Of a stretch of 64,000 nt of DNA, positions 44,254 to 56,229 are shown one piece after another. The first letter of the stretch is position 1. Each line of letters starts with the position of its first letter. The translations under genes and the position numbers were made by a program. This DNA comes from Ligustrum vulgare (taxonomy: Eukaryota > Streptophyta > Magnoliopsida > Lamiales > Oleaceae): assembly GCA_963555705.1 (NCBI GenBank), contig OY743186.1, positions 37,621,241-37,685,240 on the forward strand, in the 5' to 3' direction. The notes beneath the pieces were generated by a model. That model was not told the DNA's origin and searched no databases. It worked only from the letters and a program-made list of their open reading frames with translations.

Positions 44254-45511
44254 AATTTTTGGGCTCCCTCTAACTTGTATATGTATCTAGTAAGTAGCCT
44301 TCAACTTCCCTAATGTCGCTTTGCATATGGAGGTAGTTTTACAACACTACCAATATTTTTGGGCAACGTACATTTTTTCCAATCACCAAGTGTCATTCTA
44401 GTCTATTGGTATGTAGATAACTATGATTCTTTTGTATGGTATACCAAACGATAATCGTATTTTTTCATGTAGGCACCGTATTCTATTTAACTCCATTCCT
44501 CATCTAATAAAAAAAGTCGATGGAAACCGAGAATTGTGTTATCGAAAAAAAAAATTCATTACTTGCTTTACACTTTACAATTAAGTTCTCATAGTGATTC
44601 TATCACGGGACTGACGGGAGACAATGAATTATTTTCAACAACCCATAGTATCTAAATTAACCTTCCGTCCTTCTATTTATACGAGTCTTGGTTGACATAC
44701 ACGTACACATACACAAGATGGTTAGGACAAATAATTATCATCTTATAAATATATAATTACTTCAAAATAAAACCAGATACATAATATTAAAGATTAAAAA
44801 ATATTAGAACCCACCACTTTTCGAACTTAATAGCAATGTATAAATATATGTAAAATTACGACACACCATCGTTGCCATAAAATCCAAGTAGTTGGCCTTC
44901 AACATCTCTTCTTGTTGCTCTCTTGAAATCCTGGTAAAATTGAACGTGCCTAAGAGTTATGCTACACTCACAATACATTCAACAATCAGGATGACAATTA
45001 GCTTACGTGGTAAAATCCTATTTTTCACACATCACATCATTTTTTTTATCAATAACAAACACTTCCACATCATCAATTGTCATCCTCATTGTAAACAACA
45101 TTGTGTAAGTAGCTTTATTCCGTGCGCAAATCCTATTTTGTGTAGGGACATGCTTCAGAACGAATGCAAAGTATTAAGCTTAATCCTAATTCTCAATATG
45201 TTTTTTCATTGTATTTCATTATTAGAAATATAATATTCCAACAAGCTAGAACATAAAGAAAAACATGGCTAGAGCCTAGAGATTACAAATAATAATAATA
45301 TAAATTATAATAGGTAAGTCATTAGCAATCAATTCACACTGATATCAGAGTTTCTAAAAAAATCATACAATCATTCATTGTAAATCCGAGTAACCAATTA
45401 ACAATTTTAATTTCTACCGGACAGTGAACTGGGTATAACTATGACACCGATTGCATCTCAATTGCTAAAAAAGTTGAAAACGAAAATGCCTTCTTGTTGG
45501 ATATTTTTTAT

Positions 45512-45682
45512 TTAACAGTCGGCAAAATCTACATACTCACTTGCAGATTCTCCCCAATCAATGATTGTGAAGATATTTGTTGACAGGTCGTCAACAATAT
45601 TTATTGTAATAGACCTTGAAGAAGAAAGCTGTTCATCGTCGGAGCCTGAATATGGAAACGGTAGGACCCCAATTATCTTTTT
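45512..45682 (-). pseudogene. Exon-like minus frame, unassigned
   Basis: Open for 56 codons to a TAA at 45512, after a possible splice acceptor (ATATATAG). The translation has non-random composition: LPFPYSGSDDEQLSSSRS, then NIFTIIDWGESASEYVDFAD. It looks like the last exon of a protein gene, but no upstream exon was found. It may be a gene fragment. Confidence 0.25.
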
Positions 45683-45702
45683 CTATATATTTTAATTTTA
45701 AG

Positions 45703-45820
45703 GAGAATTTTTAAGTGTCATTGTGACATGACGTACATACATTGGATGGTGAAAAAGTAAGTAGTGAAGGTAGCTATTTACACCATCCAATGTATGTATG
45801 TTAATTAAAAATGTCTCCCT
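45703..45820. mobile_element. Small foldback MITE
   Basis: CATACATTGGATGGTG at 45738 is inverted at 45780 (CACCATCCAATGTATG), and the outer parts GGAGAATTTTTAA and AAAAATGTCTCC are partly inverted too. Ends approximate. Confidence 0.5.
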
Positions 45821-46344
45821 ACCATTATTCTTTTGAAGTCCGAACTATTTTAGTCAAAGAATAGATGGAAAATAAAGGTCCATCCAATCAATACACAGTT
45901 GATCTTCAAGTGTGTGCCTGCCTGCCCAAAAGAACCCAGAAAAGGAGTTTTGGAGAGGATCAGCCTCCACATATATTCTATCGAAGGATTTTCTTCAAAA
46001 ATCCAAATTTTAAAAAAGATATTTTGGAGTCAAGAATCTTTAGACCATTCAAACCCACCTAAAAAACTACCCGTAAAGGAAATTCTCATGGAATTCAATT
46101 ATTATTATTTGATTTATTTATATTTGAACATTTAGGACAAATTACATTGACCTATGCTGAAGTTGTAGATTAATTGAATGTGTGGATTAAAATACTCTTT
46201 ATGAACTTTCTTTCATGAATTCATTTTAAATTTTTTTAACTAAGTCCACAAAAATGTATTATTTATACCGTGGCCTCTAAGACATGAAATAATAAACTTT
46301 TTTAGTAGCAGATGTCTTGTAACATTTGAGGAGGTTTGTTCATA

Positions 46345-46486
46345 GGGAAATCCAATTTGCACATGCCCAGTATGTACATGACCCTTGCTGTAGCACTGCT
46401 ACATTGAATTTTTTCATTTTAACACTGTTGTAACACTGCTACAGTAAGGGCCTTGTTTTTACAGGCCTATACAACAAGAATTTCCC
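46345..46486. mobile_element. Foldback MITE with 10-bp imperfect duplication (MULE-like)
   Basis: 142 bp starting GGGAAATCC and ending GAATTTCCC. TTTGTTCATA (46335-46344) and TTTGTTTATA (46487-46496) flank it with one mismatch. Inside are inverted TTGCTGTAGCAC and TGCTACAGTAAGG pieces. Duplication length suggests a Mutator-type origin. Confidence 0.7.
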
Positions 46487-46857
46487 TTTGTTTATAATAC
46501 TCCTTCTTGGAATTGAATGTTTTCTATTTGAATTGGCACAAAGTTTTAGTGAAAGTTGAAGAACTAAATTGTTAGGGTAACTTTTCCTTACTCTTCATAA
46601 GTGATGATCGCGAATCTTTGTTTATTATCAAGCCATGATAGCCATCTACTAAAAGAAGGGTTTTCGAAAGAATATGTCTATTTTAAGAAAGATGACATTA
46701 TAACCGAGAAAAACTTCTTTTTGGGTGGGGGCAGGAGATCATTTTGGTTTTGAATATGGGATGAATAGGTTTCTGTACATCTCGAAAGAAAAAGGGATCT
46801 TCGAGAGTGGGTTAACATAAAATTAGCTGGAAACATGAAGATCTGGTATATCATATA

Positions 46858-47042
46858 CTATGCCCCTATTTGATTTAGATAAAAATCAATTTTTATTAGA
46901 TTTTGAAAAATAAATAAATTATGAAACGTACGATTGAGAAGTTTTGAATCTCATAAAACATGCTGTTAAAATCAATTATTGATTTTGACTTAAATTTTAA
47001 TCTTCTTTTTTAGTTGAAGCAAAGGTAAGCTATATCTAGAAT
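46858..47042. mobile_element. MITE remnant, CCCCTATTTGATT type
   Basis: Inverted-like ends with AAAATCAATTTTTATTAGATT and AAATCAATTATTGATTTTGAC blocks. Boundaries uncertain. Confidence 0.35.
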
Positions 47043-48559
47043 GGATTAAATATGAATAATTCTAAGAAGATATTTTTAATTGATATTTTTAAGTGACATA
47101 ACGCAAATTAGTCACGTTCTTTATTCGAAATCAACCAAGGAACCCTACATTTGAATGTAAATTACTCAAATAATAAATCCCTATTGGATAAATGGACTGG
47201 GCCTACAAAACTAGTAAATAAAAAATACAAAAATAACTAAAGATAGAAAAATGCAGTTTTGGCAGAGATAATGATCCCAAATGATCAAAGTCCATCTTAC
47301 ATCAAGATGAAACAATGAGTATTAGGTGGTTCGTCGAGAGCTTTCTAGAATGGGGTCATAATAGCTACTTTGACACCGTATGCGAATTCTATTTCCATTT
47401 GAAATTATCACCTCTGTAACGTTATGTCTAGCGCTCCCAATGGTTCAGAAATGTTATCGTCTTGTCTTATATACGTCCTCTAGCGCTCCATCACTACCCA
47501 TTTATCACCGGTGACTGCGTCAGGTTGCTTAGAATGCAACCAGGATTTTGATTCACTACGGTGGCTGCCCACCTTCTCATGCGGTCATTGATTCTTTTCA
47601 TTGTGCACAAGTTCAGAGTTTTCAACTAGCAGCATGCTTCAAATTCGAACTTTTTCAGTTGTGAACACTGCAAAATGATGTCAAAGCGGTGCTTTGATGT
47701 AGTAACTATCTCATGAAAATGTGTAATGCAATCTATAAATAGATTGGTTATTCTGTTCATTGTGATAGACGTGAATTGAAATTTATGACTCTCATTTGTC
47801 TTCCATCATTCAACTCGCAATCTTTTCATACACTTTCACTTATTCTTAATCTGCAGAAATGGATCACAACGACTTTCATACAAATTTACATTTCATCTTT
47901 GACGTTTGGATTGTTGTCGTTAGTGCATAAACCCCAACAAATATTTCATTAAACTCCATAGTATCTAAAGACTCATTTGAATTGTTATGCACTCATTTGG
48001 TGAAGGATAGCTAGAAGAAGCTATCATGTACTAACTTAAATTTTGTTTAACAAAACTAAATACCATATAACCATAATCAATTTTAATTGACTCCCAGATA
48101 TTAAATTTTAGTCAATACGACTCTTGGTCCGGGCCAATGAAAGGAAAGTTAGTAAACCACGCAAACCATGACCATTAGAATCTAAATATTTCACATTTGT
48201 TTTTGTACACACAATTTCCTTGAAGCCTCTCTCTCTCTCTCAATGTAGGAATCTTCAAAGATTCGGAGGATTTGAAAGCATAATATATTGGTGGAGGCCC
48301 CACGTTAAACAAGTTTACATACTAATTAATTAATTATCCACCATACCATTACCAGGGGAAGTTTCAGTGAAATCAACAGACTAGAATATGTTTTGTTTGT
48401 CTTGAGTTTTATATTAAAATAAAAATTAGAAATTAATACACCATAATTGAATTCAACTTAGGATTTTATTTTTTTTAAAAAAAAAACTTGCTTAGCTTAC
48501 AAGAAGCTTACTATATAAATAATTTATGTTGTTGTCCTTCCCGGTGATTTGTTTTATAC

Positions 48560-48722
48560 ATAGTTTGATACCAATTAAAATTAGAATTTTAATATAAGTC
48601 AAAGTCAACAATGAATCTCAATAACATATTTTTAGGATCCACAATTTTTAACCATACATATCATCAATTTTTAATAAAATATGCTAAAAATTTGATTTTA
48701 ATTTCTGCCAAACAGAAGTATA
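48560..48722. mobile_element. MITE remnant, TTTGATACCAATTAAAATT type
   Basis: Shares the TTTTTAACCATACATATCA and CCACAATTTTTAACC text with neighbouring MITEs and ends GCCAAACAGAAG. Ends uncertain. Confidence 0.35.
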
Positions 48723-49957
48723 ATTATATACATTTTATAAGTATAATTGAGATTCTTGATCATCGTTAACTTGTAAACCTCAACTACAAAAAATAAAAAT
48801 AAAAAATTAGAAAACTACTTCAAATTTAGCATATCCCAGGTATTTTCTAAGGTTGATATCGTTAAAATTTGATTATTTGCCGCTAATCATTGCTAATTAT
48901 TAATTACGTGACAAAGAAAGAAAGAAACGAAGTCTGGCATATAAGTGCCAGTTGTGCACCTGTCACTTAAGGTCAATTAATATTCCTTCACCTAACTCCA
49001 TAATATTTAGACACTGGAGACCCACAATATTTACTGTGCAACATAATCTTGAAAGTATTCCAAAGCCTCCGTCTGGTAAAAAAATAAAATAAATAAAATA
49101 AAAAAGCCTCTTTTTGTTAAATCGTTTATAAATATTTTTTATGAGTATTAGTGCTGTGTCAACATTTCGTTGAATCATCATTCAAAATTATTGACTTTTC
49201 TTTAAAAAATCCAAAAAATATTGCGACGTGATCGTTTATAAGCAAATTTTTTAAACAAATATTACGAAACAGAGGCTAATATTTATATAAAAAAAAGAAT
49301 GTGATATTTCGAGATAAAATATGTGATTAAAAAGTGATTTGAAGAAATATACATATTTAAAAAGTAATTTAAGAAATGTACTTTTTATAAACTTTCCAAT
49401 AAGAGACTTAATTAATTTATATTATCTAATTATTTAAACGTATTTCTTTAACACTGTTATAATTATAAATTAATTTATTTATATTTTTAAGGTAAAATGT
49501 ATTATAAAAAGAGGAGAGAGAAATTGTGTGATTACAAAGTGGTTTGAAAAATTGTGTTATCTGTTCGGTAATACTATAACAATTATAAAATAGTTTACAT
49601 ATTTTTTTGTGATAAAGTCCATATTAGATGCTCATTTTAATAAGATGCTGGTTTTTTTTAGTAGTATTGTTTTGGAGAACGTGGTTTTGAAAAGTAAGAA
49701 ATCTTTTTAAATTTATGTGTATAATATTTTATTATATAAATGTGTTGTTGAAAATGAGTATAAGGAAAAAAGATATTTGAGAGAATGTGGATTAATCAGT
49801 GGCAAAATGTGTAGTTAAAAGCTAAGAGAATAAATGTGTGATTTGTGTTGTTTATAAATTAATTTATAATTGTAACGACCGTGTTAAAAAACATAGGCTT
49901 GATTTATAAACTATAATGATTACATTAAAGAACAAAAAATTAATAAAAATTAAGTCC

Positions 49958-50091
49958 CTGTTTGGTTCTGATTAAAATTTTAATTTCAAATTAAAATAAA
50001 TAATTAATTTTAACCACATATTTTATAAGATTCACAACTTTTTAACTACATAATTTATCAAATTTGATCAAACTTCTATTTTAATTTATAA
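49958..50091. mobile_element. MITE remnant next to a Helitron-like end
   Basis: Starts GTCCCTGTTTGGTTCTGATT and runs in ACCACATATTTTATAAGATT-type text to 50091, where the Helitron-like terminus begins. The opposite end is missing. Confidence 0.4.
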
Positions 50092-50507
50092 CTAGTTGTC
50101 GACCCGTGCGATGCACGGATTATATAATTTTTGAATCATAATTTTGAAAATATTTTTATTATACAATCATATCAAATAAAAAACATAATTCAATTAAAAT
50201 TTCAATACAAAATGTTATTGAATTTAAACTTTTAAAAAGACAAAACTATTCAAAATAAAAAATGCTAAATGTACACTGAGTATACTGAGCCACTCAAAAT
50301 TTGACACTTCATTAAATTTTTATATAAAATTTCTTTTGACTTTTAACTACGTTTTTCTCAAAAAATTTGCCCACCTCATCACCTATTTTCCTTTTAACGT
50401 GTTATAATTTTGGATTAACTATATTTTTTAATGTGTTGCTTACATATATTTTATTATTTCTTATTTTTTAAACATGATAATTTTTATCAAAATGATGAAA
50501 TAACCAC

Positions 50508-50610
50508 CGTTTGTTAATACTATTTGGTTTATACACTTGTTTATTTGTGATTTTGAGGTAAAAAATAATGGCTAAAAATTGGAGAGAGAAATTATGTGTG
50601 ATTAAAAAGT
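50508..50610. mobile_element. MITE, GTTTGGTAACACTG family, in repeat copy 1
   Basis: GTTTGTTAATACTATTTGG, then TTTGAGGTAAAAAATAATGG and GGAGAGAGAAATTATGTGTG. Absent from the matching place in repeat copy 2, so it inserted after the duplication or was lost there. Confidence 0.55.
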
Positions 50611-51337
50611 TGATAGAAAATAATTAATTATTTTTGTAACATGCTTATTGAAGAGCCTACTCATTTATTGATATTTTAGGAAGTAAAATTTTAATAATTT
50701 TATTTATTATTTTCAAAATATATTAATTCAATTTTTTCATTTCTAACTTAACAAATTTATATAGTATTTATTTATTTATTTTAAAATATATTAATCCAAA
50801 ATTTTCATTTTCAATATAACACATTTACATGGATATGATATAACATCTATTTATGTTTAAATATACCAATCCAAAATTTTCATTTTCTACATAACATATG
50901 TCATTGGGTTTGAAACTTTAAAAAAGACAAACTAATTAAAATAAAAAATTCTGCATGTACACTCAATGTACCGCGTCACTCAAAGTTTGTCACTTAATTA
51001 TATTTTTTATATTAAATTTCTTTTAACTTTTATTTGCGTCTTTTTTGAAAATTTGCCTACTTTATCACATTTTTTTTCTTTTAATATGTTATAATTTTTT
51101 ATTAACTTTATTTTTTAATATGTTGCTTACATATATTTTATTTGAAATTCAATATATTAATTAATATATTTTATTTTTCTTTATTTTTTAAATATACCAA
51201 TTTTTGTCAAAAATGATGAAATAATTACATATTCTACCAATTTATCATTTATGGTAAAAAGTTGGTAGCAAATAATTAATTATTTTTGTAATATGCTTAT
51301 TGAAGAATTTACTCATTTATTGACATATTAGGAAGTA

Positions 51338-51516
51338 AGCCTTTGTTTGGCAAAAGTAAAAAAAAAAAAAAAAAAAAAAAGTTTTTAAACAACATAATTT
51401 TTCAAATCATCTTTTAACCACATATATTTTCTCTCTCTATTTTTTAACCACACATCTTACCTAGAAAACATTAAAAAACATGTTTTTAAACACCAAAATT
51501 TTAACAAACAGAGGCT
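51338..51516. mobile_element. MITE, AGCCTTTGTTTGGC family, in repeat copy 2
   Basis: Left AGCCTTTGTTTGGCAAAA and right TTTTAACAAACAGAGGCT are inverted. Contains a run of about 22 A and ACCACATATATTTTCTCTCT. Absent from repeat copy 1. Confidence 0.65.
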
Positions 51517-51833
51517 AGACTTCAATGATTTTATTTATTTATTTTCAAATATATATTAATTCAAAATTTTCATTTCTAACTTAACAAATTTATATAGCAT
51601 TTATTTATTTACTTTCAGGTATATAAATCCAAAATTTTCATTTTTAATATAACACATTTACATATCTATATAAATGCGTTATGTAGAAAATGAAAAAATT
51701 GTATTAATATATTTGAACATAAATATGCTATTAGAAGTAAAAGTGTGGAGAGAAGATTATTAAATGTAAATTTTCTTTCAAAATGACTCTTTTTTCGAAC
51801 TTCTACTTTTATGTATGTAAAGAAAAGATAAGC

Positions 51834-52003
51834 CCTTGTTTGGTTTTTATTCAATTTTTCTAAAGTATTCAATCTCAACCATCCATTAAAAGTCAAGTTC
51901 ACAATATTTTACTTTTCAATCAAATTTCAACCATCCATTCATCTAAAAATCACTATTCATTTCAAAAAATCTCATTTTAACTAAAATCAAACACACCCTA
52001 AAG
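51834..52003. mobile_element. MITE of the GTTTGATTC family
   Basis: Left GCCCTTGTTTGGTTTTTATT and right AACTAAAATCAAACACACCC are inverted. Interior TCAATCTCAACCATCCATTA is shared with 55665-55835. A short AAAGAT microsatellite follows (51998-52020). Confidence 0.6.
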
Positions 52004-52035
52004 ATAAAGATAAAGATAAAGTTGAAACAAAAATT

Positions 52036-52201
52036 AAGTCTCTGTTTGGCAAAAGCCAAAAAAACAAGTTTTTAACATTACAATTTCTCAAAATATCTTT
52101 TAACCATACATATTTTTTCTCTTCACTTTTCGACCACATATCTTACTTAGAAAATATAAAAAAAACATATTTTTCAACATCCAAATTTTAACAAATCGAG
52201 G
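52036..52201. mobile_element. MITE, CTCTGTTTGGCAAAAG family
   Basis: Left GTCTCTGTTTGGCAAAAG and right AAATTTTAACAAATCGAGG are inverted; close relative of 51338-51516 by internal text (CATATCTTACTTAGAAAATA). Confidence 0.6.
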
Positions 52202-52479
52202 TAAAGTTGAAAGACATACGTCACATACCAGAGCCAAGCCAGTACACACAAATCTCAATTATACGGACAAAAACAAATGGCTTTGACCCCACTCTCGTCC
52301 AGTCCAGATATACCCAAGATCCTTGTATATTTATGAGCACCAGATCAACGGCCAGGGAATTCAAATGACCCAATATGATCTGTTTAATTAACACTAAAGT
52401 GGGTCCCATAAGTTCAGCTTGCGGTTCACGCAATTCTATATTATTACTGAAATTAAACATTTTATTATCCATCTAAAGT

Positions 52480-52655
52480 CTTTGTTTTGTAAAACAGTTT
52501 TATTTATAAATTAGTTTATTTATAATTTTGAGGTTAAAAATAAGGGTTAAAAATTTGGAGAGATAATGTGTGTAATTAAAAAGTAATTTGAAAAATTGTA
52601 TAATTTATAAAGTAATTTATAAATCACTTTATTTTATTTACAAAACAGATTCTTG
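52480..52655. mobile_element. MITE, GTTTGGTAACACTG family
   Basis: CTTTGTTTTGTAAAACAG on the left and TTTACAAAACAGATTC on the right, with the family core TTATAAATTAGTTTATTTAT and GGAGAGATAATGTGTG. Confidence 0.6.
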
Positions 52656-52904
52656 TCTTATTTTTTTGACCTAGAAAACTTCATATATAAGCGTTTTTTA
52701 TAATTATAGAAAAGTTTTTAGAGAAAATCGATTTCAAATTACTTTCTTTACAAGTTCTTTTGGAGTAAAAAGCTCTTTTAAAATTTATGATACAAATTAA
52801 AATTTAGGTTTAATTTACTAGTCGAAAGTCAATATTAATTTTAACAAATAGCAACTTTTTATTCATTTACTTTATTAATTTTTATCAAAATTTATTGAAA
52901 GCTA

Positions 52905-53015
52905 ATTTCAAAGGTTGGTAACATTATTTGATTTATAAATTAGTTTATTTGTAATTTTGATGTAAAAAATAATGATTAAAAATTGAAAAAAAAAAATGTT
53001 TGTGTTTAAAGATTA
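52905..53015. mobile_element. MITE fragment, GTTTGGTAACACTG family
   Basis: Half copy: GTTGGTAACATTATTTGATT, TTATAAATTAGTTTATTTGT, then text breaks off after AATGTTTGTGTTTAAAG. Confidence 0.5.
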
Positions 53016-53494
53016 CTGTTTATTTTTATTACTGCCTATAATTTCATCAACTCCTTATTTATTTATACAAAATACTGGAAATCCAGTGTCCACGAGAAAA
53101 AGTAAGGGTGCATTGCATTGCTGTAATTCTTTGTTAACGAATGTGGAGATTGAAGACGCGTGTAAACAGATTGAAAAAGTAAGGGTAAATGTGCAGTAAG
53201 AGTAGTCGGCATCATGCCTAATAATCATTGCATGCTACCGACACTTGGCTCTTGCACGAGTACGGTTCTCTATATCTGGTCCGGTCGTACTCTGGTTGGT
53301 TTCTAAAAACAGCCAGTCAATGCAGGCCATCAGGTCAGGTGCGCTGTCCACCTTTACCTCTGAACACCATCAAAATGTGCGTATGGATTCAATGCCTAGA
53401 GGATTGTTCAAGTGTTTGTTCAAAATAATTTTTCAAGTAAAAAGGTTATGTTTTTTTTAGTGAGGACAAATAAGATTTTTTTTTTAATGATATA

Positions 53495-53682
53495 CAAACA
53501 CTTTGTTCGACTGTTGGTTTGGATTTTAATTTCAATTTATTTGTGTTTTTTTCAATATAATGTATGATTAAAAAGTAAAGAAAAAAAATATGTGTACTTA
53601 GAGAGTAGTTTGAAAAATTGTATAGTTTATAATTTGATTTATAAACCAATTTAAACTAGTTATCGAACAGAGGCTAAGGTTT
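53495..53682. mobile_element. MITE related to the GTTTGGTAACACTG family
   Basis: Contains ATGTATGATTAAAAAGTAAAG, AGTAGTTTGAAAAATTGTAT and TTTATAAACCAATTTAAACT, ending CGAACAGAGGC. Ends approximate. Confidence 0.5.
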
Positions 53683-53749
53683 AAAAGTTGTGGACTCCAC
53701 AAGATTTGTTGTTGTGATTGATTGTCAACTTTAATTTAGATTAAAATTT

Positions 53750-54043
53750 AGCCTCTGTTTATTAAAGTTGTTTAACAACACAATTCCTTAGATCAATTTT
53801 TAACAACACACATTTCTCATTTTATCTCGAAAAATTAAAAAAAATTCATTTGGCAAACAAAATAAATTGGTTTATAAATTAGTTTATAAACTATACAATT
53901 TCCAAACTACATTTTAACTACACACATTTTTTTTCTAATTTTTCAATAACTACTTTTTACCTCAAAATTATAAATAAATCAGTTTATAAACCAAACAGTG
54001 TTACCAAACAAAGACAAACATATTTTTTTAACAAACAGAGCCT
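53750..54043. mobile_element. MITE (AGCCTCTGTTT family) carrying a second MITE
   Basis: The outer element starts AGCCTCTGTTTATTAAA and ends TTTTAACAAACAGAGCCT in inverted orientation. At about 53846-54017 it contains a GTTTGGTAACACTG-family element (TTTATAAATTAGTTTATAAA ... CAGTGTTACCAAACAAAG). Confidence 0.7.
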
Positions 54044-55234
54044 TCAATTTTAATTTGAACCAAACAATTTGTATATTTTCAATAGCAAATGACTCGTGGT
54101 TCACGATGGACAACATATATACGCTCACGATGTACAATTATTGTGATGAGGACCCCCTTGGTATATTGATCAAGAATTCTCACAACTATTTGAAATCTTC
54201 ACAAGAAAGCTAAAATGGTAAAATATATGATAAAACATCTTAATTAACCCAAGTTTAGATCTAATCTAAAATTCATTGATTAAATAATCAAGCCCAATGG
54301 GTATCAACTAAACAAATTTTAAGGTGACGAAAATCAACAACAAATACAAGAATAATAATACTTTAGAATTAATTGAATAAATTCCTAAGAGTTAACAAGA
54401 GAAAAAGAATTTTTACCTCAACCCAAAGGAGGAACTCTCTCAGAGCTATTCATCATGAACATCACAAGTTGTTAGGATTTGAAAATGAAAATTGTATTTA
54501 TTGTACAAAATTTGGGGTAAAAGTGAAATTTCGTAAATTGCACAAAAAATTCCTTTTTTAACTCCAGTGTGTTTCGGTCGACCGAACTGGTCAACCGAAA
54601 TGTTACTTTTGGTTGATCAGCGCGAGACCGAAAGTGACTGAGGTTGGCTGAAAATTCTCTGCAAAAGATCACTCGACCGAAAGAATGGGCGGTCAACCGA
54701 AAGTGGCTGGAGCACAAATCTTCAACTTTCTTCGTGTATTGACTTCTAACTTGATTCTTGCTTCTTTTCTTGACTTACTTACTTTGTTTAGTTTCGAATC
54801 TTGAACATCTTTTACGTCGGATCTCGTCATTGGTCCCACCGACACGTGCATCGAGGTTTGACTTTCCCGAATCTCATCATATTGTGTGTCCATCAGACAA
54901 GTGACAACTTGTCATTGAACGATGTCGAGTAGTGTTCGTGATGTGCATATGGACAATTTGACATTCTTCAACATCGAGATGTCATGTGTGTAAATTTTAA
55001 TGGACAACATAATAGTTGCACACTGTGATTAACTTATCAGATACGTAGTTGAATCGCTATGTCATTGTGCTATTTATAATTAATTCCAATACATTTGCAT
55101 GACCACATAGTCGTAGATCAGACCAAATCCTAGTAACTAACCTCTATTTGGTACAGAAAAGAAAGTGGACGTTTATTTATATTTTTTAGGTAAAATTTGT
55201 GGTTTAGAAGTGAAGAGATAATGTGTATGAGTAA

Positions 55235-55400
55235 CAGTGTGTTCGGCGGCCTCAATTTTTTTTTGAATTATACAATTTCTCAAATCACTTTTTAACCACA
55301 TACATTTTCTCTTTTTAATTTTTAATTACACATTTTATCTAGCAAACACAAAGAAAAAACAGTTTTTTTTTTTTTCCGCAGAAGAAACCGTTATAAATAA
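55235..55400. mobile_element. MITE remnant, TGTTCGGCGGCC type
   Basis: TGTGTTCGGCGGCCTCAATT start, then AAATCACTTTTTAACCACAT and CATTTTATCTAGCAAACAC. The right end is obscured by a T-run. Confidence 0.4.
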
Positions 55401-55429
55401 TTTATAAATGCTCCGTTCGTTTGATTTTT

Positions 55430-55598
55430 TGTGGAAAATAAATGGAATATTCTGTTTTGGTAAATGTACTTTTATAGGTTTATAAACCAGTTTATAAATA
55501 ACACTATTTCCTAAACCACTTTTTAACAACACAATTTTCTCTCTCTAATTTTCAATCACTACTTTTTACCTCAAAATTATAAATAAACCAGTTTAGGG
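55430..55598. mobile_element. MITE, GTTTGGTAACACTG family
   Basis: Inverse orientation copy: TTTATAAACCAGTTTATAAA, AACCACTTTTTAACAACACA, TTTTTACCTCAAAATTATAA. Ends approximate. Confidence 0.5.
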
Positions 55599-56171
55599 TC
55601 CGTTCTGTTGGCATTTAATTTGCCAAATTAATACACTAAACGACAAAAAGACAATAAATTTAGACCTTGTTTGAGCCCCATTATTTCTCATTTGTTTTAC
55701 AAATTTTTTCTACAGTAATCAATCTCAACCATTCAAAAAAGTCAAGCCCACAATTTTTTACTTTTCAAACCACTTTTTAACCATTAGATTTTCAAAACCC
55801 AAATTTTAACTTCAAATAATGGGGCTCAAACAAGGGCTTAATTTACACAATTTCTCAAATTACTTTTTAACCATCCATATTTTCTCACTCCAATTACACA
55901 ATTTTCGAAATCAATTTTTAACCCGACATCTTACCCAGAAAACTAAAATAAATCAACAAAATAAATTTAATTCTCCCTCCAAGCCGCCGAACGGAGCCTT
56001 ATAAATCAAACAGGTATACCATTATTTGTGTTTTCTAAATAAGATGTGTGGTTAAAAATTGGAGTACAGAAAATGTGGATGGTTAAAACGTAGTATGAAA
56101 AATTGTATATATTAATTTTTTTGTCGATTTTGTCTTTTAGTGTTATAATTAAGGGCCGCCGAACGTTCCCT
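55596..56171. mobile_element. MITE with TAGGGTCCGTTC / GAACGTTCCCTA ends, containing another MITE
   Basis: Left TTAGGGTCCGTTCTGTTGG and right GCCGCCGAACGTTCCCTAAA are imperfect inverted ends. It carries the smaller element at 55665-55835. Confidence 0.55.
55665..55835. mobile_element. MITE with 22-bp terminal inverted repeats
   Basis: CCTTGTTTGAGCCCCATTAT on the left is repeated exactly inverted at 55815-55835. Interior as in other GTTTGATTC-family members (CTACAGTAATCAATCTCAAC). It lies inside 55596-56171. The target duplication was not resolved. Confidence 0.75.
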
Positions 56172-56229
56172 AAATTATGTAGTTTATGAGTTTATAAATA
56201 AAAAAAGATGCCTTCACGGGACAACCTAA

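Larger units (their letters stand above)
50221..51650. repeat. Two diverged direct copies of about 690 bp
   Basis: Shared landmarks: AAAAAGACAAA...AAAATAAAAAAT, CACTCAAAATTTGACACTT against CACTCAAAGTTTGTCACTT, GTTGCTTACATATATTTTAT, TTATTGAAGAGCCTACTCAT against TTATTGAAGAATTTACTCAT. A MITE lies in the first copy at 50508-50610 and another in the second at 51338-51516. Confidence 0.75.
50092..51756 (-). mobile_element. Probable non-autonomous Helitron
   Basis: On the minus strand the 3' end has hairpin CCGTGC-ATC-GCACGG (50104-50118), then 8 nt, then CTAG (50092-50095) followed by T, the Helitron 3' signature. A candidate 5' end, A followed by TCTTCTCTCCAC, is at 51756. The interior is two degenerate direct copies of about 690 bp (50221-50908, 50909-51650), each interrupted by a different MITE. 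No Rep/helicase coding. Confidence 0.5.

Noticed and set aside
47150..47940. Possible solo LTR with TATA at 47732 and end at ACCCCAACA.
   Set aside because: No matching TG start or 5-bp duplication could be located, so it is mentioned only as spacer.
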